From Lentisphaerota bacterium (GTDB lineage Bacteria; Verrucomicrobiota; Kiritimatiellia; UBA8416; JAFGIZ01): a DNA stretch of 15,236 nucleotides. Position 1 is the stretch's first letter, and each line of letters starts with the position of its first letter. The position numbers and the translations under genes are program-made. The stretch covers positions 1-15,236 of the forward strand of contig JAFGIZ010000009.1 in the NCBI GenBank assembly GCA_016929365.1. The letters run 5' to 3'. Below, piece after piece: positions 8,099 through 13,638 of this stretch. The notes under the pieces were generated by a model, which did no database searches, had not been told where the DNA came from, and saw only the letters and a program-made list of their open reading frames with translations.

Positions 8099-8962
8099 AT
8101 GAGAAACATCCTCGCGCTCATGCTCGCGCTGGTCCTGCCGGCCGGCGCGCCGGCCGCGGAAGCCGACGTGCCGGCGGCCCTGGAGTTTCACAGTGCCTAC
8201 CGGGCCCTGGTCAATGCCGACGAAGCCCGCGATGCCGGCCGCTTCGAGGAAGCCGTGGCACATTACCGCGAAGCGGCCGACGCCTATGCCCGGCTGGGCA
8301 AGGCGTGGCCCGAATGGCAGCCGGAGGTGGTGCGGTTTCGCCTGGCCTACTGCGCCAACCAGATCGAGACCCTCCGCAAACGCCTGGAGCGGCAGGCGCC
8401 GTCCGTACCGGAGGTCCCGCCCCCCGCGCCGCCCGGAGCCGACACGCCCGGCGCGGCCCCGCCCGTCGATCCCGAAACGCTGCGCGCCGCGATCCGCGCC
8501 CTGCTGTCCGAAGACAGGATCGAAGAGGCCCGCACCCTGACGCTCGACGCCCTGTACGCCGCGCCCGACAGTGTATCCGTGCGCCTGCTGACCGCGGCGG
8601 TACAATGCCGGGCGGGCCGCTACGCAGACGCGGAGACGCTGATGCTGGGGCTGCTGGAGGAAACGCCGGCACAGGCGGACGCCCTCCTGCTGCTGGCCAC
8701 CGCGTCGGCGGGCCTCGGCCGCCTCGGCGCCGCCGAACAGCAGCTCCGCTCCGCCCTCGACGCCGACCCCGCATGCAGCGCAGCGCACTACAATCTCGCG
8801 CGTCTCCTGCTGGCCCGGACCCCGCCCGCCGTCGCGGAAGCCCGCGCGCATTACGACGCCAGCCTGCGCGCGGGCGGCGAGCCCGACCCCGACCTGGAAG
8901 CCGCGCTCGCCGGCCCTTTACCCGGACCCCTCCCGGAGGAGCTCCCGGGCATGCTGGAGTGA
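8099..8962 (+). CDS. Secreted tetratricopeptide-repeat protein
   Basis: The 287-aa product begins with a Sec signal peptide: Met-Arg-Asn, then a run of Leu/Ala/Val, ending at APA-A or AEA-D around residues 19-22. The mature protein holds TPR-like helix pairs. One is near residues 30-90 (EARDAGRFEEAVAHYREAA), with a WPEWQPEVVRFRLAYC stretch. A second set spans about 140-275 (EEARTLTLDALYAAPDS; GRLGAAEQQLRSALDADP). A Pro-rich linker lies at about 101-121. Such proteins are scaffolds in the periplasm or outer membrane; the partner is unknown. It is divergent from the GspL-like operon, and its last 45 nt overlap the 3' end of recN on the other strand. Confidence 0.8.
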   Translation: MRNILALMLALVLPAGAPAAEADVPAALEFHSAYRALVNADEARDAGRFEEAVAHYREAADAYARLGKAWPEWQPEVVRFRLAYCANQIETLRKRLERQAPSVPEVPPPAPPGADTPGAAPPVDPETLRAAIRALLSEDRIEEARTLTLDALYAAPDSVSVRLLTAAVQCRAGRYADAETLMLGLLEETPAQADALLLLATASAGLGRLGAAEQQLRSALDADPACSAAHYNLARLLLARTPPAVAEARAHYDASLRAGGEPDPDLEAALAGPLPGPLPEELPGMLE

Positions 8963-10585
8963 CGTCCGCGTCGGCCCCCGGCCGCCCAGCATGCGCGCGA
9001 TTTCCTCTTCCCGGGCGTGCGCGTCGAGCGCAGCGATTCCCGTGCGGGTGCGCCCCGCCTGCACGTGCTTGCTCACCTCGAAATGCGTCGCCCCGTACAC
9101 CGCCACCTGGGGCAGGTGCGTAATGCAGAGGACCTGGTGGTTGGCCGCGACGGCCGCCAGTTTCTCGCCCACGGCGTTGCCGGTTTCGCCGCCCACGTTG
9201 GCGTCGATTTCGTCGAAGACCAGCACGGGAATCCGGTCGTGGGCCGCCAGCACCGCCTTGACGGCCAGCATGACCCGCGAAATTTCGCCGCTGGACGCGA
9301 TCGCGCGCAGCGAGCGCATCGCCTCCCCTACATTGGGGGCGAATCCGAACTCCACGGCGTCCATCCCGCCGGCCTGCGGTTCGACCGGCGTCAACCCGAC
9401 CGCAAAGGCCCCGTGCGGGAACCCGAGATCCTGCAACTCCCGCGTAATGGCCTCGGCCAGGGCGCCGGCCGCTTTCTCCCGCGCCTGGCGCAGCGCCAGG
9501 CCCGTCTTGTCCCGCGCCCCGCACGCGGCGGCCTGTGCCTTGGCGATCTCCGCCAGGCGCTCGCCGCGCGAGGCCAGGTCGTCCAGCCGCGTTTGCGCGC
9601 GCTCGGCCGTCTCCAGCACCGCGGCGACCGACCCGCCGTATTTGCGCTTGAGCTTGTGTACCAGCGCCAGGCGGTCCTCCAGCCACTGCAGCCGCTCCGG
9701 ATCGCCTTCCACGTCCCGCGTCGCCTGCTCCACGCTGTCGGACAGCTCGCGGAGCTGCACCGCGGCGGCGCGCGCCTCGTCGCGCCAGGGGGCGGCGTCG
9801 TCCAGCAGGCCGGCCAGCTCGTCCAGCGCGTTGCCGGCCGCACTCGCGCCGTCGCAGGCCGAGCCCTCCCCCTCGCTCAACGCGTTGCGGATTCCCTCGG
9901 CCAGCTCCAGGATGCGTTGCGCGTTGGCCACGCGGATATGTTCGCGTTCCAGTTCGGCTTCCGTTTCCGGCGTCAGCTCGGCGGCCGCGATCTCCTTGAC
10001 CCGGTAGCTGAGCAGTTCGATCTGCTCCGCCGTGTCGCCGTCGTCCCCCTCCAGCGCCGCGCGCCGCTGTTCCAGTTCGCGTACCGCGCCGTGGGCGTCC
10101 TCGTACGCGGCCCGGAGCTTCCAGAGATGGCCGAACGAATCCAGCAGGTCGCGCTGAAAGTCCGGGTTCAAGAGCGACTGGTGATCGTGCGGCCCGTGCA
10201 TGTCCACCAGCAGGTCGCCGATCCGCCGGAGCGCCTGCACCGTGGCCGGAGCGTCGTTGACCAGCACCTTGCCCGATCCGGACGCGGCCACGATACGACG
10301 CAGGACCAGGACCCCGTCCTCGCACGGCTCGATGCCGAGATCCTCCAGGACCGCGTCCACGTCGGCGGAGTCGGCCAGTTGAAACACGGCTTCCACGCCG
10401 CACTGCGTCTCGCCCGAGCGGATCAGCCCGCGGTCCGCCCGCTCGCCCAGCACGAGCCCCAGCGCGCCGACGACAATCGACTTGCCGGCGCCCGTTTCGC
10501 CCGTGATGACGTTCAGCCCTTTGCCGAAGTCGACGCGGATGTTTTCGACAATCGCGAGATTCTTCACGCGCAGCGTCTGGAGCAT
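8918..10585 (-). CDS. recN: RecN, DNA double-strand-break repair SMC-like ATPase
   Basis: This 555-aa protein matches RecN in length and order. Walker A GETGAGKS is at residues 29-36 after the MLQTLRVKNLAIVE start. A long alpha-helical coiled-coil middle follows, then the signature segment ASSGEISRVMLAVK, Walker B (PVLVFDEIDANVGGE) and the H-loop CITHLPQVA. RecN holds broken DNA ends together during recombinational repair. The usual signature is SGGE; here the first Gly is Ser. ANVGGE replaces the TGVSG common in Proteobacteria and Firmicutes. The frame extends to a GTG at 10600, but the ATG at 10585 begins the conserved sequence. No Shine-Dalgarno is visible before that ATG. The 3' end overlaps the TPR gene tail to tail. 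Confidence 0.96.
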   Translation of the reverse strand: MLQTLRVKNLAIVENIRVDFGKGLNVITGETGAGKSIVVGALGLVLGERADRGLIRSGETQCGVEAVFQLADSADVDAVLEDLGIEPCEDGVLVLRRIVAASGSGKVLVNDAPATVQALRRIGDLLVDMHGPHDHQSLLNPDFQRDLLDSFGHLWKLRAAYEDAHGAVRELEQRRAALEGDDGDTAEQIELLSYRVKEIAAAELTPETEAELEREHIRVANAQRILELAEGIRNALSEGEGSACDGASAAGNALDELAGLLDDAAPWRDEARAAAVQLRELSDSVEQATRDVEGDPERLQWLEDRLALVHKLKRKYGGSVAAVLETAERAQTRLDDLASRGERLAEIAKAQAAACGARDKTGLALRQAREKAAGALAEAITRELQDLGFPHGAFAVGLTPVEPQAGGMDAVEFGFAPNVGEAMRSLRAIASSGEISRVMLAVKAVLAAHDRIPVLVFDEIDANVGGETGNAVGEKLAAVAANHQVLCITHLPQVAVYGATHFEVSKHVQAGRTRTGIAALDAHAREEEIARMLGGRGPTRTSLQHARELLREGSG

Positions 10586-10591
10586 GGCGGC

Positions 10592-10620
10592 ACGATACAC
10601 GCCGCCCGCCCGGGTTTCCA
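10592..10620 (-). promoter_or_regulatory. Candidate recN promoter giving a leaderless mRNA
   Basis: On the minus strand TGGAAA (10620-10615) and TATCGT (10597-10592) are 17 nt apart. The -10 box ends 6 nt before the recN ATG, so the first transcribed base would be at or next to the start codon. The absence of a Shine-Dalgarno there fits. Weak consensus match; inference only. Confidence 0.35.
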
Positions 10621-10660
10621 GCGCGAAAAGCCCGCGCCCCCGTCCGCCCCGCGCCGCCTA

Positions 10661-10690
10661 TTGACAAGGCCGGACGCGATGGCCTACCGT
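10661..10690 (+). promoter_or_regulatory. Probable promoter of the tRNA gene
   Basis: A perfect TTGACA at 10661-10666 is followed after 18 nt by TACCGT at 10685-10690. The expected start near 10697 leaves a short 5' leader before the mature tRNA at 10713, a common arrangement for a monocistronic tRNA. The -10 match is poor. Confidence 0.5.
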
Positions 10691-10712
10691 AAGGGCCTGC
10701 TGTGTGACCCGT

Positions 10713-10786
10713 GCCGGCTTAGCTCAGTTGGTCAGAGCAGAGGAATCATAATCCTCGTGTCCGGGGTTCGAATCCCTGAGCCGGCA
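10713..10786 (+). tRNA. tRNA-Met (CAT), elongator type
   Basis: The sequence folds as a complete cloverleaf: acceptor GCCGGCT/AGCCGGC, D stem GCTC/GAGC, anticodon stem GAGGA/TCCTC with loop ATCATAA (anticodon CAT), a 5-nt variable loop GTGTC, and T stem CGGGG/CCCTG with loop TTCGAAT. The discriminator base is A and the next bases are CCC, so CCA is not encoded and must be added. A paired first base (G-C) and the lack of three G-C pairs at the base of the anticodon stem exclude initiator tRNA. An Ile2 tRNA, whose CAT would be converted by lysidine synthase, cannot be excluded. Confidence 0.93.
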
Positions 10787-10856
10787 CCCTCACCTGCTGT
10801 TCCATCAACGACTTACAGAGGGGTGCGTTACGCGCGATTCTCTCTCGTGGCAGATT

Positions 10857-10975
10857 CCGTGGCGCCCACGGAGCCGCCACGGAGCAGATCTTTCGTACTG
10901 CAAACCAAGGTTGTACTTCTGTTTCCACAGACCAGCCTGACCGGCCGGGGTGGCCCCGGGACCTCGTCACCGAGG
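10857..10975. repeat. Chain of four short hairpins downstream of the tRNA
   Basis: Four perfect small inverted repeats follow one another: CCGTGG-CGC-CCACGG (10857-10871), TCTGT-TTCC-ACAGA (10918-10931), CCGGGG-TGG-CCCCGG (10945-10959) and CCTCG-TCAC-CGAGG (10962-10975). A direct repeat CCACGGAG lies at 10866-10873 and 10877-10884. None is followed by a T-run, so a classical terminator is not supported. No gene is seen from the tRNA to 11268 on either strand; this chain and the larger palindromes after it are the only structure. Confidence 0.5.
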
Positions 10976-11065
10976 CTCTCTGGATAGCGTCGCCTTGCTT
11001 AGCCCGAGCCGTCGATGAAACGAACTTGGTCGGCTGTGAAGTCCAGGGGACTGGTCATTTCCTTG

Positions 11066-11218
11066 TTGCCGGCGGCTGCGCCGCCGGCAATGCGGAGCTG
11101 AGCAAGCTCAAGGGCCTGGCGGCGGCTTGCGCCGCAACCAGTCCCTTGAGTCGAAATCGCCTTCCCCTCCGCACGCAAGCGTGCTACGGAGAAGCCGGAT
11201 TCGACTCAGCTCCGCATT
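11066..11218. repeat. Large nested inverted-repeat structure
   Basis: A perfect 11-bp stem with a TGC loop (TTGCCGGCGGC/GCCGCCGGCAA, 11066-11090) abuts a 14-bp perfect inverted repeat, AATGCGGAGCTGAG at 11089-11102 and CTCAGCTCCGCATT at 11205-11218. Inside it are CTCAAGGG/CCCTTGAG (11107-11114, 11143-11150), GCGGC-TTGC-GCCGC, GCACGC-AA-GCGTGC, and TGAGTCGAA/TTCGACTCA (11147-11155, 11200-11208). The last pairing shares bases with two of the others, so alternative folds exist. It could be a structured RNA, a recombination site or a palindromic mobile element; I cannot name the family. Confidence 0.65.
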
Positions 11219-11268
11219 CGGGTTTACGAAGATGACGACCTGTGAACTCAGACCCCCGCAAGGGCGCA

Positions 11269-11439
11269 CTAGGCTATGTCGTTGTCATGGCCCATGTGGC
11301 GACTATGTCGATGTTCGCTCTTGCGCCCGTAGTTGCGCCGGCTACCATGCTGTCGTGTCCCGACCCCAAATTCACCGGCTTCCGGGAAAGGTACCCGCTC
11401 TATCGTCTCGTTCAGCCAGTTTAGGAATTTGCTCTTCAT
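11269..11439 (-). CDS. Small 56-aa ORF with a perfect Shine-Dalgarno
   Basis: The ORF is supported mainly by its ribosome site: AGGAGGTGAT (11453-11444 on the minus strand) is complementary to ten bases of the usual 16S 3' end, with AGGAGG 8 nt before the ATG. The product starts MKSKFLNWLNETIERVPFPE, an amphipathic helix-like stretch. It continues with a Gly/Arg/His-rich, low-complexity half (HRHSRHMGHDND near the end). I do not recognise a family. The second half may be the frame running on after a truncation of a longer gene. It is divergent from the hemerythrin gene, 289 nt away, and faces into the hairpin-rich region. Confidence 0.4.
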   Translation of the reverse strand: MKSKFLNWLNETIERVPFPEAGEFGVGTRQHGSRRNYGRKSEHRHSRHMGHDNDIA

Positions 11440-11443
11440 CTCA

Positions 11444-11453
11444 ATCACCTCCT
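11444..11453 (-). promoter_or_regulatory. Full-length Shine-Dalgarno of the 56-aa ORF
   Basis: AGGAGGTGAT on the minus strand, 8 nt (from AGGAGG) before the ATG at 11439. It is the strongest ribosome site in the window, far better than those of the housekeeping genes, and it is the reason for calling the small ORF. The 11454-11728 stretch between it and the hemerythrin gene shows no other gene. Confidence 0.5.
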
Positions 11454-11728
11454 GTCCTCGCGACTACTTGGAAGAGCATCAGGCGTGCCGGTTTCGGAAA
11501 CAGCGGGAAATGCGCGCGAACTGCGGCAATTCCGGGAAGATCCCTGTCGCCACGGCCATCTCGTATGTTGCATGTCTTTCACATGACACACGTGTCGAGA
11601 CACATCCGAGACGATTTCATGAGCCGGCCATCCAGTGCAACGGAATGCAGCTTCTGGGGATTCGACACGACCAGCGGAAAAGCCTCCGTCTGGGACCTAT
11701 GGAAGGAATAAAGAAAGGGGAGATGAAA

Positions 11729-12262
11729 ATGCAAGCACGAGGACCACTGATGATGGAGCATCGCCTGATTGAGCAGATGATCGACTTGATCAAGTCAGCC
11801 CTCGGACAGATCGAGTCGGAGCGCAAGGTCGATCCCGTCTTTGTTGACACCGCCGTTGATTTCATTCGGACATATGCCGATCGTACTCACCACGGAAAGG
11901 AAGAAGACATCCTCTTTTGCCGCCTTGACAGGAAGGACCTCTCGGCCGAGGACCGACAGGTCATGAATGAGTTGATTGAGGAGCACGTCTTCGGACGCAA
12001 GACAACCAAAGCTCTCGTCGATGCAAACACTCGATATCGGAACGGCGATGCGTCGGCCCTCGCCGACATAGCCGATCAACTGAGGACCTTGGTCGAGTTC
12101 TACCCGCAGCATATCGAGAAGGAAGACAAGGTCTTTTTCCCGGCATCCCGGGGCTACTTCACGGATAAAGAAGACCAAGCCATGCTGGCCGAGTTCTGGG
12201 AGTTCGACCGCAAGATGATCCACGAGAAGTACAAGGCGGTGGTGACGGAACTGGGAGGATGA
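11729..12262 (+). CDS. Hemerythrin HHE-domain protein
   Basis: The 177-aa cytoplasmic protein is a four-helix hemerythrin-like domain that should bind a di-iron site, used in this family for oxygen, NO or iron sensing or storage. Likely ligands are His11, His54 or His55 with Glu58 or Glu59 (THHGKEED), His86 (EEHVFGRK), His128 and Glu132 (YPQHIEKED). The frame is open far upstream. The start at 11729 is chosen because AAAGGGGAG lies 6 nt before it, while the ATG at 11723 directly abuts that site. No regulatory or signalling domain is fused. The neighbours give no pathway. Codon use and GC look less extreme than in the genes left of the tRNA, consistent with later acquisition. Confidence 0.85.
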   Translation: MQARGPLMMEHRLIEQMIDLIKSALGQIESERKVDPVFVDTAVDFIRTYADRTHHGKEEDILFCRLDRKDLSAEDRQVMNELIEEHVFGRKTTKALVDANTRYRNGDASALADIADQLRTLVEFYPQHIEKEDKVFFPASRGYFTDKEDQAMLAEFWEFDRKMIHEKYKAVVTELGG

Positions 12263-12280
12263 GAATCCCGAAAAAGACGC

Positions 12281-12327
12281 CGGAGCATATTTCCAAAGGC
12301 CGCGGACGACCTTCGGAAAATGCTCCG
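12281..12327 (+). terminator. Imperfect inverted repeat after the hemerythrin gene
   Basis: CGGAGCATATTTCCAAAGG (12281-12299) and CCTTCGGAAAATGCTCCG (12310-12327) pair with two mismatches and a one-base bulge around a 10-nt GC-rich loop. It starts 19 nt after the hemerythrin stop. No T-run follows, so a Rho-independent terminator is only possible; it may instead be one of the palindromic elements of this region. Confidence 0.4.
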
Positions 12328-12349
12328 CATTGTGCCCGAGAAGAACGGA

Positions 12350-12378
12350 TTGACAGCATAAGTCATAAGTCATATTAT
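12350..12378 (+). promoter_or_regulatory. Strong promoter of the toxin-antitoxin operon
   Basis: TTGACA (12350-12355), a 17-nt spacer and TATTAT (12373-12378) make the best sigma-70-type promoter in the window, in an unusually AT-rich patch. The spacer holds a direct repeat CATAAGT-CATAAGT (12358-12371), a plausible operator half-site pair for the RHH antitoxin. The -10 ends 6 nt before the antitoxin ATG, so the mRNA may be leaderless. Confidence 0.65.
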
Positions 12379-12384
12379 AGTCTC

Positions 12385-12603
12385 ATGAGAATGACACTAT
12401 CCATACCCGATGTCGTGGCGCACCGGTTTCAGGCGGCGGTACCCGCTCGCCAACGGTCGCGTCTTGTTACCCGTCTACTGGAACACGAATTGTCAGAACG
12501 GGACAGTTCTCTCGCCGCAGCTTGCCGGGCCGCGAACCGCGACCGCGCGTTGACACGCGAGATAGACGAATGGCAATCGTTCGAAGACGGAATTGAGGAA
12601 TGA
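12385..12603 (+). CDS. Ribbon-helix-helix antitoxin of a MazF/PemK pair
   Basis: This 72-aa protein (70 aa if the second ATG at 12391 is used) begins MTLSIPDVVAHRFQAAVPAR, the beta-strand and helix of a CopG/MazE-like ribbon-helix-helix DNA-binding domain. An acidic C-terminus follows (EIDEWQSFEDGIEE) of the sort that wraps the toxin and blocks its active site. It should neutralise the toxin and repress the operon through the repeat in the promoter. The frame extends up to 12259, but that part reads through the hairpin and promoter, so the start is at 12385 or 12391. Its stop overlaps the toxin start as ATGA at 12600-12603. Confidence 0.8.
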   Translation: MRMTLSIPDVVAHRFQAAVPARQRSRLVTRLLEHELSERDSSLAAACRAANRDRALTREIDEWQSFEDGIEE

Positions 12604-12938
12604 CAAACGCAACCATCAAGCGTGGCGACATCTGGTGGATCGGTCTCGACCCAACACAAGGGTCCGAAATCAAAAAGACGCGACCATGCATTGTGCTGAC
12701 GCACGATACAATCAACCGTCTACGCCGTACGGTTGTTGTCGTCCCGCTATCCACAGCGGCCAAGCCCCACCCTCCCATCACCGTGCCGGTCACATGCCAG
12801 GGCAAAGCGGTGGTCGCAATCGTTGATCAGATTCGAGCCGTTGCTAAACACCGGCTCAAATCCAGAATCGAGACCATCTCTACGGACGAACTTGATGAAG
12901 TCTGCCAAGCCGTGTCAACGATTCTCGAAATCCGATAG
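12600..12938 (+). CDS. MazF/PemK-family mRNA interferase toxin
   Basis: The 112-aa product is a full-length type II toxin expected to cleave mRNA at a short sequence. Diagnostic segments are KRGDIWWIGLDPTQGSEIKK followed by TRPCIVLTHD, which form the SH3-like barrel and the catalytic Arg region. Next come VVVVPLSTA with the catalytic Ser/Thr position, and VAIVDQIRAVAKHRL, matching the conserved DQIR helix. The length is normal and no frameshift is seen, so it is probably active. The ATGA overlap with the antitoxin gene gives translational coupling. After its stop comes a 370-nt palindrome-rich spacer. Confidence 0.92.
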   Translation: MTNATIKRGDIWWIGLDPTQGSEIKKTRPCIVLTHDTINRLRRTVVVVPLSTAAKPHPPITVPVTCQGKAVVAIVDQIRAVAKHRLKSRIETISTDELDEVCQAVSTILEIR

Positions 12939-12960
12939 AGAGGGCACAACAAGGCTGCTC

Positions 12961-13045
12961 CACGGTATCTTCCGAAGGCGCGCCTTCGAAAGAACCGTGA
13001 GCACCACGTTCCGGCGCGCTGCGCGCGCCGGAATGCGGCGCTCAC
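12961..13045. repeat. Two adjacent long hairpins after the toxin gene
   Basis: The first (12961-12999) is a near-perfect 39-nt inverted repeat: CACGGT and ACCGTG close it, and GAAGGCGCGCCTTC (12974-12987) is a perfect central palindrome. The second (12997-13045) is closed by GTGAGC/GCTCAC. It contains a perfect 11-bp stem with a TGC loop, TTCCGGCGCGC/GCGCGCCGGAA (13009-13033). This second stem has the same stem length, loop and following bases (AATGCGG-A/C-GCT) as the one at 11066. The spacer from 12939 to 13309 shows no gene on either strand. Confidence 0.65.
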
Positions 13046-13084
13046 TACGTTCGCAGCCTGGTCACGCGACTGACCGGACGGACA

Positions 13085-13143
13085 CTTCGTCGCCCGCTTT
13101 GTCGCACTCATGGTCGGATACGCTTCGTCGAACTGCTTCGTCG
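13085..13143. repeat. Four copies of a GCTTCGTCG-type 9-mer
   Basis: CTTCGTCG (13085-13092), GCTTTGTCG (13096-13104), GCTTCGTCG (13122-13130) and GCTTCGTCG (13135-13143) lie in the same orientation within 60 bp. Spacings are irregular (3, 17 and 4 nt). It could be a protein-binding array or part of the palindromic element; function unknown. Confidence 0.4.
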
Positions 13144-13309
13144 GACTGGAGGGATCGGACAATCCGGGCTTGGCCCGCATGGCGAGCAGCTGCGAACCCG
13201 GCGTCGCACCCTATCGCCGCTGGCGCGGCTCAGGGTGAACGCCAACGTTGGCAGTCTTGATTAGAAAGACCGGCCTGTGGTAATTTCTTCGGTAGCGGAG
13301 GTGAGCAGA

Positions 13310-13546
13310 ATGGTACTCGTTAAGGCAAGAGTCTTGGATTCGACCCACCTGGAGTTGGCCAAACCCATTGCGGCCGGCCGTGGCGGTCACGTGTTGGTGG
13401 TGGTTACGGAATCGACACGCGCAGACGCCGAGAGGCAAGAGTGGATTGAGGGATCGTCGCAATCGCTGCGTAGCGCATACGGCGATTCTGAACCGGAATA
13501 CACCCCTTCGATGGTCCGTGAGGCCAACCCAGGTTACGGAGCATGA
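13310..13546 (+). CDS. Probable antitoxin of a second MazF-like pair
   Basis: The 78-aa protein reads VKARVLDSTHLELAKPI at its start, then a beta-rich stretch (GGHVLVVVTES) and an acidic C-terminus (AYGDSEPEYTPSMVREANPG). This is the pattern of small antitoxins that precede MazF/PemK-like toxins. The ATG at 13310 is chosen because GGAGG lies 8 nt upstream; the frame also opens at a GTG at 13277. Its last bases form ATGA at 13543-13546 with the start of a following frame, exactly as in the intact pair 940 nt upstream. The family is recalled from sequence pattern only. The partner toxin is broken, so this is probably an orphan antitoxin. Confidence 0.6.
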   Translation: MVLVKARVLDSTHLELAKPIAAGRGGHVLVVVTESTRADAERQEWIEGSSQSLRSAYGDSEPEYTPSMVREANPGYGA

Positions 13547-13557
13547 AGGAAGGCGAG
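13543..13557 (+). pseudogene. Remnant of a MazF-like toxin start (five codons)
   Basis: ATG at 13543 overlaps the antitoxin stop and reads Met-Lys-Glu-Gly-Glu, close to the usual MKxGD start of MazF-like toxins coupled to such antitoxins. From about 13558 the plus-strand frame stops resembling a toxin, and the minus strand becomes reverse-transcriptase sequence. The rest of the toxin is not found after the intron (14098 onward), so this is a truncation and not a simple insertion. Confidence 0.35.
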
Positions 13558-13638
13558 CGCCATGCGTGTACTGCGCTGCGGGCGGAACCCGTAGCTGTGC
13601 GCGCTGAAGTGCGGCTCAAAGAGCGGTCCGATGACCTG
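13558..13638 (-). pseudogene. Group II intron reverse transcriptase, internal fragment
   Basis: The minus-strand frame reads QVIGPLFEPHFSAHSYGFRP and then QRSTRMA. This is a strong match to the conserved reverse-transcriptase block (FEPxFSxxSYGFRPxRS) of group II intron proteins. The N-terminal blocks before it are absent: the frame runs straight from the domain I sequence through about 40 unrelated residues. Everything after it is lost too, including the catalytic YADD, maturase and endonuclease regions. The frame stops at 13534, inside the antitoxin gene on the other strand. It is therefore both internally deleted and 3'-truncated. Confidence 0.8.

Noticed and set aside
8211..10667. 818-aa minus-strand frame spanning recN and the TPR gene
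   Set aside because: It is a Gly/Arg-rich frameshifted reading of recN with no motifs.
10713..10786. The tRNA as the attachment site of an integrated island, given the change in gene style after it
   Set aside because: No repeat of the tRNA 3' end is seen in the following 4.4 kb and no integrase gene is present. The far end could lie outside the window, but there is no direct support.
10945..10975. Rho-independent terminator for the tRNA
   Set aside because: The two GC-rich hairpins lie about 160 nt downstream and neither is followed by a T-run.
11127..11711. 194-aa plus-strand frame before the hemerythrin gene
   Set aside because: It begins in the palindromic region, has no ribosome site and reads as low-complexity Ser/Arg-rich sequence. 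The in-frame upstream extension of the hemerythrin gene (from 11333) was rejected for the same reasons.
13085..13143. CRISPR array
   Set aside because: The repeats are only 9 nt, the spacers are 3-17 nt, and no cas genes are near.
12939..13260. Integron attC recombination site
   Set aside because: Palindromes, same-direction small genes and an antisense intron fit the idea, but I found no paired RYYYAAC and GTTRRRY core sites at the ends. GCCAACGTTGGC near 13240 is a palindrome but does not match the core consensus.
13558..13638. Reverse transcriptase of a retron or diversity-generating element
   Set aside because: The FEPHFSAHSYGFRP block and the upstream domain I-like RNA sequence point to a group II intron, and no template/variable repeat pair or msr/msd-like segment was seen.
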